64,000 bases of DNA, from contig CANQIP010000001.1 in the NCBI GenBank assembly GCA_947623955.1, positions 209,516 through 273,515 on the forward strand, read 5' to 3'. Below the pieces are notes generated by a model, which ran no database searches, was not told the DNA's origin, and saw only the letters and a list, made by a program, of their open reading frames with translations. Position 1 is the first letter of the stretch; the number at the start of each line of letters is the position of its first letter. The position numbers and the translations under genes are program-made. Source of the stretch: an uncultured Clostridia bacterium (GTDB lineage Bacteria; Bacillota; Clostridia; UBA1381). Of the stretch, positions 14,870 through 22,681 are shown piece after piece.

Positions 14870-15720
14870 CACACAGACCCCCGCGCACGCGCGCGCCCCC
14901 GCCTCACGGCGGGTCGGCGGCTATCGCCGCCTGCGTCCGCTATCGCGTCCGCCGCGCGCGTCGGTCCGCGCAAGCGCGCCGCCTTCGGCGGTGGCGGCTC
15001 CGCCGCCTGCGCCCGCTTTGCGTGCGCCGCGCGCTGCGCTGCTGTGTATCGCGCCGATAGCAGCAGACCGCCGTCCAAGGTCGCTTCGCTCCTGTCGCCG
15101 TTAGCATATTCCCCACGTCTCGGGGCTTTTTCGCTTTTGTCGAGTATCAGCGAAGGTAGAAACGCCTACGGCGTTTCTCTGAACTAATCTTACCCTATGC
15201 GAAGGTTAGCTGCCCCGCCTGTCTTGTGTAGCGCGTCCTCGTCTCTCCCGCCCGCTGCCTATCGCGTGTCCGCCCCCTGCGTACGCGCGCTTAACGGCAT
15301 TTACGCTTTCCGCCGCCCTGCGCCTGCGCTTGCGGTCGGGTTCTTTGTGCTGCGCCGTTGCTCTCCGTGGCGCGGGGGCGTCTTTGGGGTGTGCTTTGGG
15401 GTCTTGCCGCCGCTGCGGTTCGCTGCCGTCTCCGCAGTCGCTCCCGTCCGCTGTGCGCTTTCGGCGGGCGCGGCGGGCGCGGCGGGCGGTCGTTCTCCTT
15501 CGCGCGCCCCGCCGCCCACCCCACCGTTAGCCCCGAGTACTGTGTTTCCCGCGCTACGGGCTATCCCAAGTCGCTTGGCAAAATTTTGATGCTGCTCGCT
15601 CTTCGCGCCGATGAGCGTCCGCGCGCGCTGGGAACCCCATTCCCCTATATCTTTGTTAGCAGAGCTGCGCCGCAGTTATTTTGCCTGCGCTTTGTTGGGA
15701 CACCCTCACCGCCCGTGACG
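14870..15720. other. Very GC-rich tract with no gene
   Basis: About 850 bases of almost pure G/C runs (CGCGCACGCGCGCGCCCCCG and similar) lie between the integrase promoter and the TerS-like operon. Long frames occur on both strands only because stops are rare at this composition; none starts with a ribosome site. Inside is a perfect palindrome GAAACGCCTACGGCGTTTC near 15158-15176. Composition changes sharply at both ends. Confidence 0.5.
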
Positions 15721-15797
15721 CGCGGGAAACACACTCCACAGTTGTACAATGGCACCAAAGGGAAATGATTAACCTGAATTTCAAAGTTTTTCGCAGC

Positions 15798-16076
15798 CTA
15801 AAGAGGGTCTGGAAGTTCAAGAAAATCATCACCTTCTGCGTCGTTATGAATGTCGTCTGAAACTGCATTTTCCGCCGCTGACTTTATCGGCGTGTCCGGA
15901 ATGTCGTCGACGATTATGACGGTGCCGCCGTCATAGTCCGGATCGTTCCCGGGCGCGTCAATACCATAATGCCGCGCAAGGGCTTTCGCTGCTTGAATTG
16001 TGGCGCTGTCGACCTCTTCGCCGCGAATTACGCGCGTATAGAGTTCTAAAACCTCTTCCTTGCTCGCAATTGCCAT
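15798..16076 (-). CDS. TerS-like small protein of the tRNA-Leu element
   Basis: 92 residues from the ATG at 16076; GGGGGTGAATAAC precedes it. The reading AIASKEEVLELYTRVIRGEEVD, then AAKALARHYGID and GGTVIIVDDIPDTP parallels the C-terminal domain of phage terminase small subunits (ASKEEVL..LT.VMRGE, LL.KRYG). The N-terminal DNA-binding domain of a full TerS is absent. Phage satellites often carry their own TerS to redirect packaging, so this could be such a factor, but similarity by eye alone is modest. Confidence 0.4.
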   Translation of the reverse strand: MAIASKEEVLELYTRVIRGEEVDSATIQAAKALARHYGIDAPGNDPDYDGGTVIIVDDIPDTPIKSAAENAVSDDIHNDAEGDDFLELPDPL

Positions 16077-16077
16077 G

Positions 16078-16254
16078 TTATTCACCCCCTTTCAAGTCTG
16101 AATGTGTGTTGTAAATCAAAATAGCATATAGCCGCTGCAGCGCGTCGACCGCGCCGCCGCGATAAATTTCAGACGCTAAATACTGTTTTCGCCAGAAATT
16201 CATCTCATCACAGATAACTTTCTCTAAATCCGATTTTAAAATGATCTCTTTCAT
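16078..16254 (-). CDS. 58-residue protein upstream of the TerS-like gene
   Basis: The ATG at 16254 has GAGGAGGCG in front. The protein (KEIILKSDLEKVICDEMNFW, then YRGGAVDALQRLYAIL) has no recognised domain. Its stop codon lies two bases before the next start, so the two genes form an operon. Confidence 0.55.
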   Translation of the reverse strand: MKEIILKSDLEKVICDEMNFWRKQYLASEIYRGGAVDALQRLYAILIYNTHSDLKGGE

Positions 16255-16267
16255 TCGCTCTCGCCTC

Positions 16268-16315
16268 CTCGCGTGGATAACTTTTTATATATTCCCCTTT
16301 TGGGGGATAACTCAC
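16268..16315. promoter_or_regulatory. Paired DnaA-box-like motifs around an AT-rich core
   Basis: GTGGATAAC (reverse of TTATCCAC) is followed by TTTTTATATATT, CCCCTTTTGGGG and GGATAAC. This is upstream of the two-gene operon and could be a promoter region or a small replication origin. Confidence 0.35.
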
Positions 16316-16384
16316 ATTTTTTTTGCGTCTCGTCGCTGCCGCTGGGCCCCTTTCTTGGATTATAAATTCATTCACACACACACT

Positions 16385-16442
16385 GGACTCAAAATCCCGT
16401 GATGGTAACATCGTGTGGGTTCGACCCCCACCATCGGCACCA
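16385..16442 (+). repeat. Attachment-site copy of the tRNA-Leu 3' end
   Basis: These 58 bases match 12948-13005 at all but about five positions. The five differences fall in the variable arm and keep it paired (GATG/CATC instead of GAGA/TCTC). This marks the far end of the 3.4-kb element. Confidence 0.85.
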
Positions 16443-16489
16443 TACCGACACATCTGAAACTATAGATGTGGACAAAATTTAATACCCAG

Positions 16490-16542
16490 ATTAAGGAATT
16501 CATATAAACCTCTACATGGGGTTTGTATGAATTCCTTTTTTC
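16490..16542 (+). terminator. Strong intrinsic terminator
   Basis: AAGGAATTCATA and TATGAATTCCTT arms, extended by AAACC/GGTTT, precede TTTTTT. It isolates parA from the element on its left. Confidence 0.8.
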
Positions 16543-16589
16543 GTTTCGCAAAATATTAACCCAAACTAATATTTTAGGAGGTAAAAAAG

Positions 16590-17357
16590 ATGATTATCAC
16601 AGTGACTACACAAAAGGGCGGTGTTGGTAAGACCACGACAGCAATCAGCATTGCGGCCGAATTGGCGGCGCGAGGCAAAGGGGTGCTGCTTGTGGACTTA
16701 GACCCGCAGGGCAACGCAACTATCGGGTGCGGACTGACAAACATCAAGGATACCATTGTTAAGCCTATGATGGCAGACATCAATGGCAACTTTTCATTGA
16801 ATGATTTGACGGTAATCTTAAGAAAGAATTTTTTCGTTTTGCCGAGTAACATCGAGTTGGCTAACCTTGAACTCATGCTTGTTAGCGTGATAGGACGTGA
16901 GGGTGTGCTGAAACGAATTTTGGAACCTATAAAAAATGATTACGATTTTATCATAATTGACACCTTACCGTCTTTGGGCATACTGACAGTCAATGCGTTT
17001 GCCGCGTCGGACTACGTAATCGTGCCGATCCTTGCACGGGATTACTACAGTTTACAGGGATTTGACGCGCTAATTGAGTCGGTTAACCTTACAAAACGTT
17101 GTATAAACCCAAAACTTGAGATACTGGGCGAAGTTATAACAATGTATGATAGCAGGAACAAAAACGACAAGATGATTGCTAATACAATCCGCGCTGATGT
17201 GCGCACAAATGTATTCGATACCGTCATTCCACAGTCTACACGGGCTGCCGAGGCAAACCGTTTGGGCAAAACTATTCTTGAACATGATTGTAAGGGTAAA
17301 ACCGCCCTTGCATATAAATCCCTAACTGATGAAATTCTTGCAAGAACAGGGGGCTGA
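16590..17357 (+). CDS. parA: ParA-type partition ATPase
   Basis: 255 residues, with TAGGAGGTAAAAAAG before the ATG. The deviant Walker A KGGVGKTT is at residues 9-17, the A' strand VLLVDLDPQGNATIGCGL and Walker B FIIIDTLPSLG follow, and the C-terminal part reads VIPQSTRAAEANRLGK. This is the Soj/ParA family that positions plasmids or integrated elements and works with ParB. The spacing to parB is unusually long (476 bases, with a terminator), so the pair may be regulated separately. Confidence 0.9.
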   Translation: MIITVTTQKGGVGKTTTAISIAAELAARGKGVLLVDLDPQGNATIGCGLTNIKDTIVKPMMADINGNFSLNDLTVILRKNFFVLPSNIELANLELMLVSVIGREGVLKRILEPIKNDYDFIIIDTLPSLGILTVNAFAASDYVIVPILARDYYSLQGFDALIESVNLTKRCINPKLEILGEVITMYDSRNKNDKMIANTIRADVRTNVFDTVIPQSTRAAEANRLGKTILEHDCKGKTALAYKSLTDEILARTGG

Positions 17358-17387
17358 TATTTTAAATCTATCCTATCTAAAAAGGAT

Positions 17388-17428
17388 AGATTAGAGTAAC
17401 CAATTATAGGTTGCTCTAATGTGTTCTT
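17388..17428 (+). terminator. Terminator after parA
   Basis: TTAGAGTAACC and GGTTGCTCTAA arms are followed by TGTGTTCTTTT. Confidence 0.65.
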
Positions 17429-17833
17429 TTTAAACACAATCAATGTCCATTGAAAATACAAAGGGTTTCAGACACATTATACGGGCGGGGAGCCACCAAA
17501 CATATACGCGTTGCGGTAAATATATGGGTTGGAAAAAGACGTGGTTAAGCTTTTGCGACGAGCCGACCGTTTTACAATGATACTTGCACTGAGTCAATGA
17601 TAACGTCAAAGACAGTGTCCCGTCGGTTAGGGGGGCATACGCGGGGTTTTGCGGAATCCGTTTTAAACGGTAGGCGCGGACATCCGGGTATGATGCGGTA
17701 TGTAACCAATATCGGTCTGTGTTTTCCCGAAAAAACAAAATGAATGTATTTGCGGTAAAACGCAGTAGTATTTGCAAATCGTTATGTTTAGTGCGTTTTT
17801 TGTGTACTATTTATGAAATGAGGAGGATTTAAA
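17429..17833. other. Long untranslated region between parA and parB
   Basis: No open frame here looks coding. It contains GTTTTAAACGGTAGGCGCGG, GGGGGGCATACGCGGGG and several short inverted repeats, and ends with the parB ribosome site (GAGGAGG). A centromere, origin of transfer or leader RNA are all possible. Confidence 0.35.
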
Positions 17834-18898
17834 ATGGCTGAAATAAAACGAGATTATGCTAAAATGATTGATATTTTTTCATCAACCGCCGCTGAAACAC
17901 AAACTACAACGTCATCGAAGGAATATCTTGTTAGCGAATTATCTGTAAGTCTATTACAGGATTTCCCGTCACATCCGTTTGCGTTCTATACGGGCGAAAA
18001 GTTTGACGACCTTGTGGACAGCATAAAAATACACGGAGTTCTTAATCCACTTTTGGTAAGAAAACTCGATAATGGTACATATCAAATTTTATCCGGGCAT
18101 AATCGACGCCGTGCGGCGAAAAATGCGGGGTTTCGGGCTGTTCCGTGTATAGTTTTGGATCATTTGACAGATGATGACGCGCTGATGATTGTTTTAGACA
18201 GCAATACAAAGCAGCGGGGCATTACAGAAATGAAGATATCCGAGCAAGCACACATTTATGCGTTGGACGTTGAAGTTAATAAGCGTCAAGGACATCGAAG
18301 TGACCTTATAAAAGACATCGAATTAAATCTTCAAATCCTCAGTAATGATGCGGGTTCCGAAACTTCTTCCCAAATTGGGAAGAAGTTGACAACGCTTGAT
18401 ATCGTTGGTGCAAAGTATGGGATATCGAGGAATACGATTGCGCGACTCTTGCGGATTGATACTCTCATTTTCAAACTTAAAACGAGAGTGGATGATGAAG
18501 AATTTGCTATCAATGCTGGTGTTGAACTGTCTTATCTTTCTGACATAGAACAGCAAATTGTGGATGAGGTATTGACGAAGTTTGAATATAAGATTGACAT
18601 AAAGAAAGCTAGACAACTCCGCGAATTAAGCAGAAAGAAAACGTTAAACGACGTAACGGTTGTCGAGGTGCTTGAGGGTAAATACGGCAAGAAGAAAAAA
18701 GTTCCGGCGATGAAAGCACTTACATTGACACCCAAATTTCTGGAAAAATTTTATAGTACAGATACACCACGGGTGACAATGATGGAGGAAATCGAGGCAT
18801 CTATGGATGTTTGGGCATCGCTGAAGGAAAAATATCCGGAGTTAAGTTTGGATGCGCGGAGGAAGAAATTAAAAGATATGTTAAAAAATATGGGATAA
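17834..18898 (+). CDS. parB: ParB-like partition protein
   Basis: 354 residues. The ParB/Srx nuclease-like domain starts around residue 35 (ISVSLLQDFPSHPF-type entry, VLNPLLVRKLDNGTYQILSGHNRRRAAKNAG, the conserved 'GHxRRxA' CTP-binding box). A central helix-turn-helix region follows (TSSQIGKKLTTLDIVGAKYGISRNTIARLLRI). The C-terminal ~120 residues are lysine-rich and helical. It should bind a centromere site and slide or spread along DNA. Remarkably, the codons for SETSSQIGKKL contain a perfect 27-bp palindrome, copied again downstream of the gene at 18932-18958. Confidence 0.9.
   Translation: MAEIKRDYAKMIDIFSSTAAETQTTTSSKEYLVSELSVSLLQDFPSHPFAFYTGEKFDDLVDSIKIHGVLNPLLVRKLDNGTYQILSGHNRRRAAKNAGFRAVPCIVLDHLTDDDALMIVLDSNTKQRGITEMKISEQAHIYALDVEVNKRQGHRSDLIKDIELNLQILSNDAGSETSSQIGKKLTTLDIVGAKYGISRNTIARLLRIDTLIFKLKTRVDDEEFAINAGVELSYLSDIEQQIVDEVLTKFEYKIDIKKARQLRELSRKKTLNDVTVVEVLEGKYGKKKKVPAMKALTLTPKFLEKFYSTDTPRVTMMEEIEASMDVWASLKEKYPELSLDARRKKLKDMLKNMG
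18341..18387. repeat. 47-bp direct repeat with 27-bp palindrome, copy 1 (inside parB)
   Basis: Bases 18361-18387 form a palindrome with 13-base arms AACTTCTTCCCAA / TTGGGAAGAAGTT around a single A. The surrounding 47 bases recur at 18912-18958 with one change (AGTAATGATG versus AGTAATAATG). Confidence 0.9.
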
Positions 18899-18911
18899 TA
18901 AGCAAAAATCA

Positions 18912-18958
18912 AGTAATAATGCGGGTTCCGAAACTTCTTCCCAAATTGGGAAGAAGTT
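18912..18958. repeat. 47-bp direct repeat with 27-bp palindrome, copy 2 (after parB)
   Basis: This copy lies in the 86-base gap between parB and the next gene. There is no T-run after it, so a terminator role is unlikely; a ParB-binding (parS-like) or recombination site is more plausible. Confidence 0.9.
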
Positions 18959-18984
18959 AAAAACCAAGGAAAGAGGAAATAAGA

Positions 18985-19167
18985 ATGAGAAGAAATTTAA
19001 CGCGTCAGCAGAAAATATTTGTTTCGTCTAGAGGGTTAAAACCCGAAAATTGGTATCTGGAGCAAGAAACTGTTGACTACTATCAAATTATCAGCAAAAA
19101 TGGACAGCGACGGATGTTATCAAAAAACGAAGAAGATCCGAAATTCGGGAAGGAGGAAAACGAATGA
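18985..19167 (+). CDS. DUF6906-like small protein
   Basis: 60 residues; AAAGAGGAAATAAG precedes the ATG. The text RNLTRQQKIFVSSRGLKPENWYL, then QIISKNGQRRML is the pattern of the small DUF6906 proteins found across phages and plasmids of Firmicutes (LT..QK.FL...GL.P..WL). Function unknown. Its stop overlaps the start of the AbrB-like gene by four bases. Confidence 0.55.
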   Translation: MRRNLTRQQKIFVSSRGLKPENWYLEQETVDYYQIISKNGQRRMLSKNEEDPKFGKEENE

Positions 19168-19412
19168 AAACCCTCGGTATAACACGGAAAATAGACAGTA
19201 TGGGTAGACTTGTAATACCTACGGAGATACGGAAAATGTTAGGACTAAATAATCACGATCCGGTAGAATTATTTATGGACGGGGATACCGTTATCGTAAA
19301 AAAATATTTGCCTCATTGTATTTTTTGTGGTGAGGCAAAGGAAATAACAGAATACAAAGGCAAGCGCATTTGCCAAAGATGTTTAAAGGAGCTTAATTAT
19401 GAGAGTAATTAG
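19164..19412 (+). CDS. AbrB/SpoVT-type regulator with C-terminal zinc finger
   Basis: 82 residues. The N-terminal swapped-hairpin domain reads GITRKIDSMGRLVIPTEIRKMLGL..., the standard AbrB signature. The C-terminal part adds CIFCGEAKEITEYKGKRICQRC, a two-pair Cys zinc finger. Such AbrB-zinc finger fusions are common in clostridial plasmids. It overlaps the RuvC-like gene by 14 bases, implying coupled translation and perhaps co-regulation of that protein. Confidence 0.85.
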   Translation: MKTLGITRKIDSMGRLVIPTEIRKMLGLNNHDPVELFMDGDTVIVKKYLPHCIFCGEAKEITEYKGKRICQRCLKELNYESN

Positions 19413-20064
19413 TATTGATGTGGGGCTTAATAATTTTGTTGTAGTAACTAACAATATCGGCAAGGAACCCATATTGATACGTGGAAAGCAGATAAAAAGT
19501 CAGAATCAATGGTATAATAAGCGGATTATGCCTATTAAGGCACAGCTTGATATATCATCATGTGATGAGAAAGAAAAACAAAGGTTAAACCGTAAAATTA
19601 GTAGTTTGGCGGAGGCAACCATATCTAAAATCTTTGTCTTTTTTGAGAATGTGAGTGACTGGATAATAGCGTATTGCAGAGATAACCGCATTGATGAAGT
19701 GCTTATTGGCGCGTATGAAATTAAGGAAAAAGAAAACTTTATCAGTATTCCCTTTCAACATTTTTATTCGCTCGTAGAAACAAAATGTAAATATCACAAT
19801 ATCAAATATACGCTGGTTGATGAGAAATACACGTCGGGGACATCATTTTTTGATGACGAACCGCCGACCCGAATTTACTACAACAAAAAACGCCGTGTAT
19901 ATAAGCACCTATGGAGGTGCAATAACGGTGATTATATTAATGCTGATGTAAATGACAGTTATCAAATCATGCGGAAGGCACACCCTGAATTTTTTAAAAA
20001 TGGTATCACGGGGTATTTGTCATCACCTCGTGTTGTTGATATTAACAAAAAAAAGGAGATGTGA
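19399..20064 (+). CDS. RuvC-only TnpB-like protein in a partition operon
   Basis: 221 residues. The ATG at 19399 has AAAGGAGCTTAATT before it, so translation really begins at the RuvC core. Matches to the C-terminal half of IS605/IS1341-type TnpB: ISIDVGLNN (RuvC-I, Asp7), NQWYNKRI, EKQRLNRKISSLAEATISK, RIDEVLIGAYEIKEKENFISIPFQHFYSLVETK, LVDEKYTSGTSFFDDE (Glu142, probable relocated acidic residue) and GDYINADVNDSYQIMRKAHPEFF (RuvC-III, Asp183). The N-terminal WED/REC half (~180 residues) and the Cys4 zinc finger are absent. No transposon ends or TnpA lie nearby. It may be a domesticated nuclease, a DNA-binding regulator or a nuclease-dead derivative. Confidence 0.75.
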   Translation: MRVISIDVGLNNFVVVTNNIGKEPILIRGKQIKSQNQWYNKRIMPIKAQLDISSCDEKEKQRLNRKISSLAEATISKIFVFFENVSDWIIAYCRDNRIDEVLIGAYEIKEKENFISIPFQHFYSLVETKCKYHNIKYTLVDEKYTSGTSFFDDEPPTRIYYNKKRRVYKHLWRCNNGDYINADVNDSYQIMRKAHPEFFKNGITGYLSSPRVVDINKKKEM

Positions 20065-20068
20065 AAAT

Positions 20069-20440
20069 ATGATGGATTTTACGTCTATTAGTGAAGAACT
20101 GGCTGAAAAATATATTGTTCTCAAAGAGATTGAACAGCTTATGCACACCAATAAAAATTTTGCTGACGAATTGGTAATGGGTAGATCGGCATTGACTGAG
20201 GCTAAAAAAATACAGCAAGAGTTTTTTCCGATGAGCAATAAAAGTGAAATGATAATTATGACGCTGCTCAATCAAAACTTCGTCTACGACGAAGTGGATT
20301 ACAGTAATGAGTTGGAAGATAAAAGTATTACGAATGGTTGTAGCATGGGGCTGTTGCTTTATGTTGCAGATGCAGTTGCAGATGAGATAAATATTATAAA
20401 CCGAAAAATAAGTGACTTACAGACCACGGCAGTCTTTTAG
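20069..20440 (+). CDS. Uncharacterised protein of the partition operon
   Basis: 123 residues; AAAAGGAGATGTGAAAAT precedes the start. Mostly helical, acidic, with no motif I recognise (FTSISEELAEKYIVLKEIEQ, LLYVADAVADEINI). It is the last gene before a terminator, in the same operon as AbrB and the TnpB-like gene, so it may act with them. Confidence 0.5.
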   Translation: MMDFTSISEELAEKYIVLKEIEQLMHTNKNFADELVMGRSALTEAKKIQQEFFPMSNKSEMIIMTLLNQNFVYDEVDYSNELEDKSITNGCSMGLLLYVADAVADEINIINRKISDLQTTAVF

Positions 20441-20457
20441 GTCACTTACTTTTTTTC
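20407..20457 (+). terminator. Terminator of the partition operon
   Basis: AAGTGAC and GTCACTT arms, with an inner AGACC/GGTC-type pairing, are followed by ACTTTTTTT. Confidence 0.7.
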
Positions 20458-20512
20458 TAAGAAGAAGGGGTAGAAAATGGCAAATAAATTTTTTCTGATA
20501 TGAGGTGAGAAT

Positions 20513-22681
20513 ATGAAAATGTCGGCAGAGGACTACAAAAACTTTGTCGTAAGCGGATTAAAAAAAATATTGCAAGACGGCGAGGACTGGATAAGATGGT
20601 TGGATTTTGCGTCTAATACGTATAAGTATAGCTATGATAACAGTATAGCTATGTATCTTCAAAATCCCAATATCAGAATGGCGGCTGATTTTACCACATG
20701 GAACAGACTTAATCGTCGAATACTAAAGGGACAGGAAGGTTGTATCATTTTTAAGGATAATAAAAAACAGTATGTATTTGATATAAGTCAGACCAAAGGT
20801 GGTACGGTCAATAGGTGGGAACTTGAAGTAAAGGATGATCTGGTCAAATTCACAAATAAAAAATATGGTATCAATAATCCTAGTTTTGACGATTATCTTA
20901 GGTCTATGATTGCCTTTGCAATAAAAGATAAGTCCAATTTAGATTTGTTATTTTACAGTGTAAAGCACATGGTATCCAAACGTATAGGTTGGAGTATTAC
21001 TAGCTTTATACCAAATATGTATAACCAATTATCACTTGAGACAAAAATGCAGTTGTCGGTGGATACATACGAAACGGCACAAAAAATATTAAGGAAAATT
21101 GAAGTTGAAAATAAAGAATTACAGGAGGAACGGTTTAACTATGAATACGAAAATAATAGAACGAATGAGCAGTCGGCGGCAATTCGACGTGAAACAGGAG
21201 TTGCCAGAGAAAGCCTACCTTTCGCCGGAACAGATATTGCGTCGTATCAACAGATCGAGATACGCGATAGCGGCGATGGGGTTCATGGAAACGCAGCAGC
21301 CGGAACTGTACCAGAAACTGCTGGTTTCGGGAGAACTTTTGTCGACGCTGATAGAGGTTCAGCTGACAGCACGGGCGGCGCGGGAGGACGCGATAAATCA
21401 GATAATATCCAAAGTGACGATAAACAAGGCGGGATGGGAGAAACAGCAAGAAATCGCGACGCTAAGCGATATGGTAGAACAACAAATAATGCGGGAAATA
21501 GTACTGATACAAAGATAACAATTACCTGTGAATGGAGCGAAAGCCCCGTATTTGAGGATGGAAAAACATATTCTGTGGCGGAATTTGACACGCTGATGAA
21601 AGAGGCAGACACTAAACGCGTAGCCGGACGAAATGCAGCCATAGCTAAATATGGCTCGGAAAGTAAATGGTACGAGAATGGATTGTATGATGAAGAATTT
21701 TCCGAATTTATTGGCTATGATAAAGTAAAATTCACCGTCAATATGCCGTCCGGTGAGAAAATAACCGAACGTCAGGATATTGGTGACGGCGACGGTGGCG
21801 TTATAGATTATTTCAGGCAGTTTGAATATAAGCATTATGTGGCAGAGGCATTGGAAGTCGCAGCGGCAAAAGAACGCGGTATTATACAAGGTCAATCAAA
21901 GGACTTGCAGATAAGCCTGTTCCCTAACGAGGATGAACAAATTGCAATCATAGACGGAGCGGAGAGCAATAACGAATTGCAGAGAGCGCAGGCATTCGGC
22001 GGATTTTACGGCGAGTATAATGCCGTAAAGGAAACGCATCCTGATGATATTGTCATGTTCCAGGTCGGTGACTTCTTCGAGATGTTCGGAGAGGACGCGA
22101 AAACCGCTGCCGAGATGTTGGAAATACGGGTAACGGACAGGACAATACCGAATGTCGGCAAGGTGGCGATGTGCGGTGTTCCCGCGTTTTCACTTGAAAA
22201 GTATGTAGAGATACTGCAAGACAAGTACGATATAACCATCTCCGCAATAGACGCAAATACAAATGAGCGCGGTGTTTACACGCTCCTTTCCGTTGACCAT
22301 GCAGCGGATCGCGCCATTGACGAGGGCAAAGCCGAATACGGCGCGGTCGGCAGGAGGGATTTTACGGACACGGAATATAATAAGACGGCATCCACTCCGA
22401 TACAGCATAACATAAAAAATGACGAACTGTCTAATTTTGTTATATCTGATATGGGTGAGGAACATATTACCAAAAGCGTTAAATTTAAATACAATGTAGA
22501 TGCAATACAAACACTGAAAAAAATCGAATCTGAACAGCGGCTTGCCACGCGGGAAGAACAGAAAATTTTATCGCGCTATGTTGGGTGGGGAGGTCTGCCA
22601 GAAATCTTCGAAGAAAAACACTCCCATTACGCACAGTTAAAGAGCATCCTTACAGACGCGGAATACTTGCGCTATAGATGA
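20513..22681 (+). pseudogene. 5' part of a giant polyvalent methylase/helicase gene of a conjugative element
   Basis: The ATG at 20513 follows GAGGTGAGAAT. Domains in order: an ArdC-like N-terminal region (NSIAMYLQNPNIRMAADFTTWNRL, GCIIFK), a long Gly/Asp/Asn-rich linker (residues ~215-335), a small beta domain (TITCEWSESPVFEDGKTYSVAEFD), a MutS domain I-like part (DIVMFQVGDFFEMFGEDAKTAAE, VAMCGVPAFSLEKYVEIL) and the start of the helicase part (YVGWGGLPEIFEEK). These proteins are usually well over 2,000 residues and are delivered with the element during conjugation. This copy stops at AEYLRYR, so the methylase and helicase are lost at a junction near 22670. A 125-residue gene is nested in the linker in another frame. 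Confidence 0.75.
21141..21518 (+). CDS. Nested out-of-frame gene, TnpV-like protein
   Basis: 125 residues in a different frame of the same strand as the polyvalent gene. AGGAGG lies 12 bases before the ATG. The product (MNTKIIERMSSRRQF, YLSPEQILRRINRSRYAIAAMGFMET, QQPELYQKLLVSGELLSTLIEVQ, then MVEQQIMREIVL) has the composition of a folded helical protein and recalls TnpV-type transposon proteins (RYLKEHRP.LY..LL.SGKL...L). In the host frame this stretch encodes only a low-complexity linker. Both readings look maintained, so I regard it as a genuine overlapping gene. Similarity to TnpV is by eye. Confidence 0.55.
   Translation: MNTKIIERMSSRRQFDVKQELPEKAYLSPEQILRRINRSRYAIAAMGFMETQQPELYQKLLVSGELLSTLIEVQLTARAAREDAINQIISKVTINKAGWEKQQEIATLSDMVEQQIMREIVLIQR

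Noticed and set aside
14838..15768. Several long open frames on both strands in the GC-rich tract.
   Set aside because: Stops are rare at this composition; the frames overlap each other, lack ribosome sites and have Arg/Ala/Pro-biased, non-protein-like sequence.
17429..17833. The parA-parB gap as the guide RNA for the TnpB-like protein.
   Set aside because: Guide RNAs normally overlap or follow the tnpB 3' end; this gap is more than 1.5 kb upstream and there is no sequence evidence for a link.
18361..18387. The parB palindrome as a transcription terminator.
   Set aside because: Copy 1 lies within the coding sequence and neither copy is followed by a T-run.
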